NCBI GenBank assembly: GCA_033812795.1
Contig: JAPXSY010000005.1
Coordinates: 1-64,000, forward strand
Direction: 5' to 3'
Length of the DNA: 64,000 nt
From: JAPXSY01 sp033812795
GTDB lineage: Bacteria; Verrucomicrobiota; Kiritimatiellia; RFP12; UBA1067
Numbering within the stretch: position 1 is the first letter of the stretch; the number at the start of each line of letters is the position of its first letter. The notes under the pieces are model-generated. The model made no database searches. It worked only from the letters and a program-made list of their open reading frames with translations, and was not told where the DNA came from. Both the position numbers and the translations under genes were made by a program. Positions 34,604-42,681 of the stretch are shown piece by piece.

Positions 34604-34612
34604 AGTGTAGCA
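34604..34612 (-). promoter_or_regulatory. Extended -10 box right before the cyclase-like gene
   Basis: TGCTACACT on the minus strand ends 7 nt before the ATG at 34596. Transcription would begin at or next to the start codon. Confidence 0.5.
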
Positions 34613-34739
34613 TGTCGTGACTGCGGCGACGAGCTTTTTCAGGCCTTGCCGAATGTCGACGTACGCGAAAACGAGGACGGGGACGAGGACGAACCCGAAC
34701 CCGATAGCGATAAACCCGGAATCAGGAGCCCGAACGGAC

Positions 34740-34768
34740 TTGCCCCGTTGAAACGTTTCAACTATGAT
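34740..34768 (+). promoter_or_regulatory. rpoN promoter with a LacI-type palindrome in the spacer
   Basis: TTGCCC (34740-34745), 17-nt spacer, TATGAT (34763-34768). The spacer holds the perfect palindrome GTTGAAACGTTTCAAC (34747-34762), whose core TGAAACGTTTCA with central CG is the shape of LacI/GalR-family operators. Placement between the boxes implies repression. Confidence 0.65.
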
Positions 34769-34838
34769 GACTTCAAAACCCGGATGGTATGAATGTTGCT
34801 TACGGCCCGCAGGCCCAAGAGTCCGGGAGAGGATCATT

Positions 34839-36287
34839 ATGGCTGTCCCGTCCCTGAGTTTAAGTCAGCAGCAGCGTCAGGTCATGACGCTGGCGCCGCA
34901 ACTTCGGCAATCGTTGGAAATGCTCCAGATGCCGGTGATGGAGTTGCGCGCGGCGATCCTCAACGAAATGTCCGTCAACCCCACGATCGAGGAGGTGGAG
35001 GATCCCAGCGAAGTGTCGCTGGCCACCGTGACCGCGCCGGAACCGCAGCAGCAGAGTGCGGCTGATGAGGAACTGGATTTCAATCCCGATATCGACGCGA
35101 TCCTGCGGCAAGATGACGAGTGGCGCGACTACTTCATGCAGGGCATGGAAAATGCCCCCTCGTACGAGGAAGAGAATGAAAAGCGGCAATACCTGCTGGA
35201 CTCGATCCGCCAGAAGGCTTCGCTGCAGGATTATCTGTTGGAGCAGCTTACGCTCACGGATCTCCAGGGCGAGGACTATGATCTCGCAGTGCTGCTGATC
35301 GGCAACATTTCGGATGACGGGTATTTCACCGGAAGCCTGCCGGACATCATCATGGTTTCGGGCCGCAGCGAGCGCGAAGTGCTCGATGTGCTCAAGGTCA
35401 TCCAGACGTTTGATCCGCCGGGCGTGGGAGCCCGCACGCTGCGCGAATGTCTGCTTCTCCAACTCGCGCTGGTTGAAGACTCCCCCTGGGAGGATGAGGC
35501 CCGGCTGGTCATCGACAAGCATCTCGAGCGGCTCGGCGCGCATGACGAGAAGTACCTCTGCAAGGTGCTTGAACTTACCCGGGAGGAGTTGGCGCATGTG
35601 ACCGCCCTGATCCGCAGCCTGAACCCGCGTCCGGGACGGGCGTATGTTCAGGAAAAGACGGAGTATGTGGAGCCAGAGGTGTTTCTGGTCCGCGAGAAGG
35701 GGCGTCTGGTCGCCCGGGTCGACAACCAGAGGCTGCCGCACATCCACATCAGCAAGCACTATCGGAGTCTGCTGGAGGACCGGAACACCCCGGCGGAGAC
35801 CAAAACCTACATCCGTGAGCGCATCCGTGCGGGCGCCTTTCTTATCCGGAGCCTGTATCAGCGCCAGGAGACTATCCGGAAAATCGCCCAGGAGATCGTG
35901 GACGCGCAGGCTGATTTCTGGGAAAAGGGTGTGATGGCGCTGCGGCCGTTGACCATGGCCGAGGTGGCCCGCAAGGTCGGGGTTCACGAGACCACGGTGA
36001 GCCGGACGGTCTCCAACAAATACATGCGCACACCACGCGGCGTCTTTGAGATGAGGTATTTCTTCACGCACGGGTTGAAGTCCGAAGACGGGGTGTCCGT
36101 CTCGAACAAATCCGTGCAGGATCAGATCCGCCGGCTGGTGGAGGCGGAAGACCCTACGGCCCCGCTCTCCGATCAGGCTCTGGAAGAGAAGCTTTCAGAG
36201 CAGGGCATCAAGGTCGCACGCCGGACGATCGCCAAATACCGCGGCATCCTGAAGATTCCGCCCTCGCACAAGCGGCGCCGCACCTGA
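34839..36287 (+). CDS. rpoN: RNA polymerase sigma-54 factor
   Basis: A 482-residue sigma factor that directs RNA polymerase to -24/-12 promoters and needs an AAA+ activator. The N-terminal activator-interacting region is glutamine-rich (LSQQQRQVMTLAPQLRQSLEMLQMP). The middle has the core-binding domain (LLEQLTLTDLQGEDYDLAVLLIGNISDDGYF), then the HTH (TMAEVARKVGVHETTVSRTVSNKYMRTPRG). The C-terminal RpoN box reads ARRTIAKYRG. Length is normal. GAGAGGA precedes ATG 34839; the first ATG at 34764 lies inside the -10 box and cannot be the start. No activator gene is in the window. Confidence 0.96.
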   Translation: MAVPSLSLSQQQRQVMTLAPQLRQSLEMLQMPVMELRAAILNEMSVNPTIEEVEDPSEVSLATVTAPEPQQQSAADEELDFNPDIDAILRQDDEWRDYFMQGMENAPSYEEENEKRQYLLDSIRQKASLQDYLLEQLTLTDLQGEDYDLAVLLIGNISDDGYFTGSLPDIIMVSGRSEREVLDVLKVIQTFDPPGVGARTLRECLLLQLALVEDSPWEDEARLVIDKHLERLGAHDEKYLCKVLELTREELAHVTALIRSLNPRPGRAYVQEKTEYVEPEVFLVREKGRLVARVDNQRLPHIHISKHYRSLLEDRNTPAETKTYIRERIRAGAFLIRSLYQRQETIRKIAQEIVDAQADFWEKGVMALRPLTMAEVARKVGVHETTVSRTVSNKYMRTPRGVFEMRYFFTHGLKSEDGVSVSNKSVQDQIRRLVEAEDPTAPLSDQALEEKLSEQGIKVARRTIAKYRGILKIPPSHKRRRT

Positions 36288-36396
36288 ACACACCGAAGCG
36301 AGTCGCGGAAGTTGCGGACGCCTCGGGGATGCGTCCCTACCGGCAACCTCAACGTTCGGCGCTCCCGCCTTCTGGGGGCTTCGGGCTCCGCCCCGG

Positions 36397-37407
36397 TTAG
36401 TCGATGTAGAGGTCAGGCGGCGGAGAGACGGTCTCGAAAACCGGCGCGGGACCCTCGCTCACTCCCGATCCGGTCAGCCGGAACAGCAGGCTGATCCCGG
36501 CCAGAAGGCAGATCAACACCACCACACCGGCACCCGCCAGCATCAGCACGCTTTTATGCGGCAGGGTCACGGGCAGACGGCGCCCCACATCTGTCCGCAG
36601 CTTCATGAACCCCTCTTTAAACGCCCGGATGCGCGCATTCCGCCGGGCGTGGGCGTCAGAGTCCTCATCCGCGAACCCGCCTGGAGCGCGGTCATTGGCT
36701 CTTCCGCCGATTTTGAAGATCGGCAACACGCGCCGTTGGGCAACGGCGAATCGGTCGGCACTCTTGCGTTTTTCCGCGTCTGCGGCATCCGGCTGACGCG
36801 GGGTAACGGACGGCGCGGGATGGAAGAGATCCGGTTCCTGCGGCACATCCCGCTCTGGCTTCTCCTCCTCCTCTGGCCGCACCACCCACCCGAACAGATC
36901 GTGCGCACCGTGGCGGGCTGACCGGACTTCCCGTTCCGCGCCCGTTTCCTCCGTCCTGGACTTGACCGCAACCCTGTCCGCATCTTCGGCAGGCGGTGCT
37001 GCCGATTCCGGCGCTTCCTTCACCGGCCGCACCATCACGGCGGGACGGGGCTCAATCCGCTGGCGCTGCGGCCCGGCCTCCGGTGCCTGACGCGGCGTAA
37101 CCGCCGACGCGGTTTCCGCCGCATCCTGCTCGGCCTCATGGGGCACGTCGCGGGTTCGGATGGCAGGCACACGCGCACCAGTGTACAAGTCCATGAATTC
37201 GCGGATCAGCGGCTCGGGATCCAATTCCAGCAGTTCCGCATAAAGCTTGATAAAGCCGCGACCGTAAATCGGCGCCGCCACCCGGCTGAACTGCTCACGT
37301 TCCAGATCCTCAACCACCTGCACCAGCAGATGCGTGCTCTCCGCCACATCCGATGGCGTCAGCCCGCGTTGCAGGCGCGCGTTCTTCAGAATCTCTCCGA
37401 ATGCCAT
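36397..37407 (-). CDS. rodZ: RodZ-like HTH membrane protein
   Basis: A 336-residue protein. Residues 1-75 form an HTH_25/Cro-like domain (FGEILKNARLQRGLTPSDVAESTHLLVQVVEDLE, then YGRGFIKLYAELL), as in RodZ, which links the MreB cytoskeleton to the wall machinery. A long charged, Pro/Ala-rich linker follows, then one membrane helix at about 295-317 (SVLMLAGAGVVVLICLLAGISLLF). The periplasmic part is only about 20 residues, lacking the usual RodZ beta domain. It is the last gene of the mreB-to-ftsK leftward cluster, which supports a shape-related role. GAGG lies 5 nt before the ATG. Confidence 0.75.
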   Translation of the reverse strand: MAFGEILKNARLQRGLTPSDVAESTHLLVQVVEDLEREQFSRVAAPIYGRGFIKLYAELLELDPEPLIREFMDLYTGARVPAIRTRDVPHEAEQDAAETASAVTPRQAPEAGPQRQRIEPRPAVMVRPVKEAPESAAPPAEDADRVAVKSRTEETGAEREVRSARHGAHDLFGWVVRPEEEEKPERDVPQEPDLFHPAPSVTPRQPDAADAEKRKSADRFAVAQRRVLPIFKIGGRANDRAPGGFADEDSDAHARRNARIRAFKEGFMKLRTDVGRRLPVTLPHKSVLMLAGAGVVVLICLLAGISLLFRLTGSGVSEGPAPVFETVSPPPDLYID

Positions 37408-37425
37408 GGTGACCTCGCTTTCCTG

Positions 37426-39930
37426 TTACACGCGGGGCGATTCGTCCGCCTCCGCCTCCTCGTCCGGCAACGGAGCGCCCGCACGATCCGTGCCACCGCC
37501 CACCGGAATTTCCTTGTCCAAATCAATAAGAATCTCACGCGAGTTGGAGCCCGCGTGCGGACCCACCACACCGCGCTCTTCCAGAATGTCGATCAGGCGG
37601 GCGGCCCGCGTGTACCCGATGCGCAACCGGCGTTGCAGCATGGTGGTCGACGCGCGCCGCGTCATGCGGATCACCTCGATCGCGTTCGGCAGCAGCACGT
37701 CATCCGACTCGCCGTCCTCCATCCCCTGCTCACTTCCGCCCTCGCCGTCCTCCTCATCCGACAACGCCGCTCCAGGCTCGCTCTCCCTGATTTTTTCCAG
37801 CCGGCCCGAGAGCGCGGCATCGTAACAGGGCGCGGATTGCTCTTTGACGTAGGCCACGACACGCGCGATCTCCTCATCCGAGACCCACGCGCCCTGCAGG
37901 CGCGTCAGTTGCCCGCCCTCCCGCAAAAACAGCATGTCGCCTTTGCCGATCAGCTCTTCCGCACCCGGGCTGTCCAGAATCGTGCGGCTGTCGTTGGACT
38001 GCGACACCTTGAAGGCAATGCGTCCGGGAATGTTCGACTTGATCGTCCCGGTGATCACATCCACGGACGGGCGTTGCGTGGCGAGGATCAGGTGAATGCC
38101 CACCGCACGCGAAAGCGAGGTGAGGCGCGCGATGGCCGGCTCCACTTCTTTGCCGACCGACGCCATGATGTCCGCCACCTCATCCACGACAATCACGATG
38201 TACGGCAACCGGTCCGGCGTCTCATCGACTGCGGACGCCTGCGGAGAAAGTGCGTCCTCCTCCCCGAACAGATCATCCTGCCGAGCGATCACCCGGCTGT
38301 TGTACGCCACGATATTACGGCACCCTTCCTTCTGAAGCAACCGGTACCGCTTCTCCATCTCCATGATGGCCCACCGCAGACCGAACGCCACTTTCTTGGG
38401 GTCGTTGATCACCGGCACCAGCAGATGGGGCAACTCGTTGTAACAGGTGAACTCCACGCGCTTCGGATCCACCAGAATCAGCCGGAGTTGATCCGGCGTG
38501 CGGCTCATCAGAAACCCGGTGAGTATGGCATTGAGGCACACGCTCTTGCCGGAACCGGTAGCCCCGGCGACCAGCAGATGAGGCGCTTTCGTGAGGTCGA
38601 ACACCACATCGTCCCCCGCAACGTCCTTGCCCAAAAGCAGCGGCACCTCGCAGGTGTTGCGGGTCCAGGCCTCGCCCTCGATGATCTCGCGGAAGGTGAT
38701 CGCGCGGGCGCGACGGTTGGGAATTTCGATGCCCACCGCATTCTTTCCCGGAATCGGGGCCTGAACCCGCAGGCTGGTCGCTTCCAGCGCCATCTGCAAG
38801 TTGGCGGTCAGGTTTGCGATGCGTTCAACCTTGATGTTCGGCGCGGGGCGCAGTTCATATTGCGTCACCACAGGGCCCGGAGTGGTACCGACCACCTCCA
38901 CCGGCACGTTGAATTGACTCAGGGTTTCGACCAGAATATCGGAGGTTTCGGTGATGTTGCCATGATCCGCCGCCCCTTTGGGGATCGGGTTGAGTAACCT
39001 GACCGACGGCAGCTCGTAGGCGGCCGGGAGCGTTGCGGCAGGTTCCGGTTGCGCGACAACGGCAGGCGCGGTCCGGGTCCCCGCCGCCTTTTCCGGCACG
39101 ACCTGTTGGGGCTCCACGCGCGGGGCGGGAGCGGGGGCGGCCGGAGCGGGCTCGCGCTGGCGCTCTTGCTCACGCGCCTGACGCGCCTCCTCTTTGGCCC
39201 GGCGCGCGGCCTCCCGGATTGCCTGACGCTGCTGACGCTCCCGCTCGCGACGCGTAAGCCCGTCATCCGCCTCCGAATCTTCCTTTTCCGCCGTACCGGG
39301 GGGTTCCGTCTTGTCTGCGGCACGCGGCCGCGTCGTCCACCAACCGGTGACCCATCCCAACCCGGCCACGATATTCCGCAACCCCACCGCCAGAAACAGG
39401 GAGCACAGCATAATGGAGAGCATCAGGATCCCGCCACCCACCGGACTGAACCAGCGAGCCAACAGGCAGGTCATCAGCACATATCCGACCGCCCCGCCGG
39501 CATTCGGCTTCAGGTTGAGGCGTTCCAGAACAGGATCAAACACTGTCGCGCTACCAAGTTGCAGCAAACAGCAAAGCGCGATCAGGAAAATCAGCATCCA
39601 GAAGGCCCGGCGGACAAGACGCACGGCACGCCCGTAGATCAGCATGACGCTGAACAGCAGCACCATCACCGGAACCAGCCAAAGCGCGAGACCGACCAGA
39701 CTGTAGCCGATGAACACCGACCAAGCGCCGACGATGCCGATCAGATTCGAGGGGGGCGTCAGGGGCGGCGCCTGCAACCAGGAGATGTCGCGCCAATTGT
39801 ATGTCAGAAGACTCAGCAGCGGAAAGAGCGCAATCGGAAAGAGCAACACACCGGTCCAACGCCGCTGAATGCGTCGCTCCAACTCCATCCTGTCCTGTTG
39901 TTCTATCAACCGTTCCGACATGGCTCTCAC
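37426..39930 (-). CDS. ftsK: DNA translocase FtsK/SpoIIIE
   Basis: An 834-residue ATP-driven DNA pump for chromosome segregation at the septum. Four membrane helices lie at about residues 25-200, followed by a Glu/Arg/Ala/Pro-rich linker, then the motor: NIKVERIANL (alpha domain), Walker A GATGSGKS, Walker B YIVIVVDEVAD, and ATQRPSVDVITG. The gamma winged-helix domain is at the end (MLQRRLRIGYTRAARLIDILEERGVVGP). A short acidic insertion (DDLFGEEDALSPQ) sits before Walker B. The GTG at 39930 overlaps the cdaR stop by 4 nt (GTGA); an ATG nine nt later (39921) is an equally possible start. Confidence 0.95.
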   Translation of the reverse strand: MRAMSERLIEQQDRMELERRIQRRWTGVLLFPIALFPLLSLLTYNWRDISWLQAPPLTPPSNLIGIVGAWSVFIGYSLVGLALWLVPVMVLLFSVMLIYGRAVRLVRRAFWMLIFLIALCCLLQLGSATVFDPVLERLNLKPNAGGAVGYVLMTCLLARWFSPVGGGILMLSIMLCSLFLAVGLRNIVAGLGWVTGWWTTRPRAADKTEPPGTAEKEDSEADDGLTRRERERQQRQAIREAARRAKEEARQAREQERQREPAPAAPAPAPRVEPQQVVPEKAAGTRTAPAVVAQPEPAATLPAAYELPSVRLLNPIPKGAADHGNITETSDILVETLSQFNVPVEVVGTTPGPVVTQYELRPAPNIKVERIANLTANLQMALEATSLRVQAPIPGKNAVGIEIPNRRARAITFREIIEGEAWTRNTCEVPLLLGKDVAGDDVVFDLTKAPHLLVAGATGSGKSVCLNAILTGFLMSRTPDQLRLILVDPKRVEFTCYNELPHLLVPVINDPKKVAFGLRWAIMEMEKRYRLLQKEGCRNIVAYNSRVIARQDDLFGEEDALSPQASAVDETPDRLPYIVIVVDEVADIMASVGKEVEPAIARLTSLSRAVGIHLILATQRPSVDVITGTIKSNIPGRIAFKVSQSNDSRTILDSPGAEELIGKGDMLFLREGGQLTRLQGAWVSDEEIARVVAYVKEQSAPCYDAALSGRLEKIRESEPGAALSDEEDGEGGSEQGMEDGESDDVLLPNAIEVIRMTRRASTTMLQRRLRIGYTRAARLIDILEERGVVGPHAGSNSREILIDLDKEIPVGGGTDRAGAPLPDEEAEADESPRV

Positions 39931-40940
39931 TTTTGCCCCGCGGGCGTATCGGCGCCGACAACCGACGCTGTCACGGGAATCAGGCGGACCGTCGGCGGCA
40001 ACGCCCGGACCTCGCTGACCTCTAATCCCTGTTGAAGGTGTATCATGACCGGCACCCCGTTGGTCTCCCGCGACAGCGGGAGATTACCGCTGACCACGGC
40101 GGTCACCTGCTCCGGCGTGACCGCCTTGACGATCTCGCCGCGTCCGCTCAACTCGACCTCCACACACTCCGGCTCCACGTGCCAGCGCTGCACCATGTCA
40201 TGCGGGTATACCACCACCGGCACGCGCTCCAGTTTCGCGGTGGCCTTCTCGCTGAGGATCTGCACCTGCACCACCATTTCGGGCGGTTCCACGGTCGCGT
40301 TCACCACATCGCCGGGCGGCAACAGGCGCACACGCGTCGAAAAGGTTTGCGAGCGGCCGTCCACATTGATGGGTTCGGTTTGGATCTGGGTGACCTCGGG
40401 ATTCAGCGTGCTGAGCTGGCGGCGCGAACCCCGCACAACCGCATTGGTGAGGTCGTACACCAACTGCACGCGGCCACGCGCCGTGCCGATCTCGGCGGGT
40501 CGCGCGATCATAAGCGGAAGGGACATGGGCACGTCAAACTTGACGACCGCCACGTTCGGATCAACCTTCACCACCCGGATCCCGCGCACCCCGCGCAGAT
40601 TGCCGCGCCGGATTTTGACCGGCACCGAGTCCACCAGATTCCCCTTCTTCTGCCGCGGCCGCACCACGCAACGCGCCACAGAGAGCGACAACTGGTTCAC
40701 ATCCGTATAGGAGCCGCGCAGGGTCACCTGCACGGAACGCGGCTCCACGGATTCAATCGCGGCACCGGCACCCGCCGCATCGAACTCGGCCTCCACCGGA
40801 ATCGAGATGACCCGCACATGACTGATTTCGGCCCGGATCGAGAAATAGACCAGAACGGCGATCACCAACGAGAGCAACTTCCAATACCCGTTGTTGAGAA
40901 ACACGATCCGCAGGATCGAAAGCACCTTATCCCTTTGCAT
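39927..40940 (-). CDS. cdaR: YbbR-domain protein, CdaA regulator CdaR
   Basis: A 337-residue protein with an N-terminal membrane helix (NGYWKLLSLVIAVLVYFSIRA), then three YbbR-like beta domains of about 80-90 residues (for example SVEPRSVQVTLRGSYTDVNQL, and VEPECVEVELSGRGEIVKAVTPEQVTAVV). YbbR/CdaR proteins sit on the outside of the inner membrane and tune the diadenylate cyclase CdaA. It lies directly after cdaA with a 14-nt overlap and before ftsK with a 4-nt overlap. Confidence 0.85.
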   Translation of the reverse strand: MQRDKVLSILRIVFLNNGYWKLLSLVIAVLVYFSIRAEISHVRVISIPVEAEFDAAGAGAAIESVEPRSVQVTLRGSYTDVNQLSLSVARCVVRPRQKKGNLVDSVPVKIRRGNLRGVRGIRVVKVDPNVAVVKFDVPMSLPLMIARPAEIGTARGRVQLVYDLTNAVVRGSRRQLSTLNPEVTQIQTEPINVDGRSQTFSTRVRLLPPGDVVNATVEPPEMVVQVQILSEKATAKLERVPVVVYPHDMVQRWHVEPECVEVELSGRGEIVKAVTPEQVTAVVSGNLPLSRETNGVPVMIHLQQGLEVSEVRALPPTVRLIPVTASVVGADTPAGQK

Positions 40941-41790
40941 GATCGTCCCCCCCGACCGACATCGCCAACGGCTTCAACCACTTTTCGAGTTTCAGGGTCA
41001 GCCATTCGGTCACGGTCGACGCGTCCCCTGTCTGCTGCGGCATGGCCACCCGCAACCAGCGCAGAATCATCTTACCGATCTTGTCATCCTCATACTGATG
41101 CAGTCTGCCGTTGTAGGCCGCGGAAATACGTCCGGTCTCTTCGGACACCACGATCACCACGGCGTCGGTCTCCTCGCTCAGCCCCACTGCGGCCCGATGG
41201 CGCATTCCGGAAGCCGCGAGTTCACCCTGATTGGATACCGGAAAAAGACAGTGCGCAGAGGCCACCCGGCCATCACGCAGAATGATGCCGCCGTCGTGCA
41301 GAGGCAGCGGCGGGGTGAAAAGGGAGACCATCAGTTCATGACTGAACAAGGCGTTCAGCTTAACCCCTGTCTCCTCATACCCGCACAGCGAAATGCCGCG
41401 TTCCACCGCGATCAGGGCACCGATCCGCGCCCGCGACAGATTCATCACGCTCTGGCAGATCAACTCGGGCACAGAGGACTGCTGCCGCGTGTACTGGCGT
41501 GAGAACAACCGTTGTCCGCCGACCAGCGCCAGCACACGGCGGATCTCCTGCTGAAACACCACCACCATACTCAGCGCCAGATAGATCAGGAAAAAATACA
41601 CCACCCACGCCAGCACATCGAAGCGGAAGAGATAGGTGAACAGCAGCAAAGAGACCACCAGAACGCAGAACCCCAACAACACCTGCGCACTGCGCGTGCC
41701 TTTCACGAAACGGATCAGCGCATAGATCCCCAGATAGAGGATCAGGATCTGCATCACGTCGTTGAAGCCGATCTGGACACCATCAAACAT
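40927..41790 (-). CDS. cdaA: Diadenylate cyclase CdaA
   Basis: A 287-residue membrane enzyme making the messenger c-di-AMP from two ATP. There are three N-terminal membrane helices (about residues 10-85), then the DAC domain: IGALIAVERGISLCGYEETGV, PLHDGGIILRDGRV and GMRHRAAVGLSEETDAVVIVVSEETG. The second active-site motif RHR is intact; the first is DGG where most CdaA proteins have DGA. The ATG 41790 overlaps the end of folP by 8 nt, and cdaR follows with a 14-nt overlap. c-di-AMP controls osmotic balance and wall synthesis, which fits the wall-gene cluster. Confidence 0.92.
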   Translation of the reverse strand: MFDGVQIGFNDVMQILILYLGIYALIRFVKGTRSAQVLLGFCVLVVSLLLFTYLFRFDVLAWVVYFFLIYLALSMVVVFQQEIRRVLALVGGQRLFSRQYTRQQSSVPELICQSVMNLSRARIGALIAVERGISLCGYEETGVKLNALFSHELMVSLFTPPLPLHDGGIILRDGRVASAHCLFPVSNQGELAASGMRHRAAVGLSEETDAVVIVVSEETGRISAAYNGRLHQYEDDKIGKMILRWLRVAMPQQTGDASTVTEWLTLKLEKWLKPLAMSVGGDDHAKG

Positions 41791-42667
41791 GCGTCTCACC
41801 CACTGTTGCCTCCGCCAGACGGCGGACCATCGCCAACGCCTGGCGGGTAGCCTTCACGTCATGCACCCGCACCACCGCGGCCCCGTGCAACGCGCACCAG
41901 ACCGCCGCACCCACACTGCCGCCCACACGTTCACGCGCGTCAGGCTCGCCGCACACCTCGCCGACGAAACGCTTGCGCGAGGCGCCCACCAGCAACGGCC
42001 CCAATCGCGACAGGCGCGCGGTCGCGGCCAACAACGCGACGGAATGCGCCGTGTCCTTCGCAAACCCGATACCGGGATCCAGAAGAATCCGCTCGCGCCC
42101 GATCCCGCTTTCCACCGCACACGCCAACGCATCACGCAGCATTGCCTCCACTTCGCCCACCACGTCGCGGTATTCGGTCAGGTCAGACATGGTGCGGGGC
42201 GTCCCGCGCATGTGCATCAGCACCACACCCGCCCCGCTGTCACGCACCAGACGAACCATCTCCGCGTCTTCCGTGAACGGCTGCACGGCATTGACCGCAC
42301 AGGCTCCCGCCTCCAGCGCCGCGCGGGCCACCGCAGCATGGCGCGTATCCACCGTAACCGGCACGCCGCTCCGCTCCGCCAGCATCCGGATCACCGGCGC
42401 CACCCGGCGCGTCTCCTCTTCCGTGCTGACCTCTTCCGCGCCCGGCCGCGTCGATTCGCCACCGATGTCAAGGATATCCGCCCCTTCCTCCACCAAATCC
42501 AGTGCGTGGGCCACGGCGCGTTCCTCGTCGAACCACTTGCCGCCGTCGGAAAAGGAGTCCGGCGTCACATTGACGATGCCCATCACGAGCGTATGGCGCA
42601 ACGGCACCACGCACCCGCGGCACACCCATGTGCGCCCGCTGTCTCTCTCCACACTCTGCACTCCCAT
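41783..42667 (-). CDS. folP: Dihydropteroate synthase
   Basis: A 294-residue folate-pathway enzyme joining p-aminobenzoate to the pterin pyrophosphate. Family motifs: MGIVNVTPDSFSDGG, ADILDIGGESTRPGAEEV, PVTVDTRHAAV, ILLDPGIGFAKD, LVGASRKRFVG and the closing RVHDVKATRQAL. The first 28 residues (MGVQSVERDSG... with two Cys) precede the conserved core and may include a misassigned start. It sits 14 nt after ftsH and overlaps cdaA by 8 nt, the same ftsH-folP-cdaA-cdaR order seen in many bacteria. Confidence 0.95.
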   Translation of the reverse strand: MGVQSVERDSGRTWVCRGCVVPLRHTLVMGIVNVTPDSFSDGGKWFDEERAVAHALDLVEEGADILDIGGESTRPGAEEVSTEEETRRVAPVIRMLAERSGVPVTVDTRHAAVARAALEAGACAVNAVQPFTEDAEMVRLVRDSGAGVVLMHMRGTPRTMSDLTEYRDVVGEVEAMLRDALACAVESGIGRERILLDPGIGFAKDTAHSVALLAATARLSRLGPLLVGASRKRFVGEVCGEPDARERVGGSVGAAVWCALHGAAVVRVHDVKATRQALAMVRRLAEATVGETHV

Positions 42668-42681
42668 CCTCTCGCGTACGA

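Noticed and set aside
34764..34838. Upstream ATG of rpoN
   Set aside because: It lies within the -10 hexamer and would be before the transcription start; ATG 34839 has a ribosome site and the family N-terminus.
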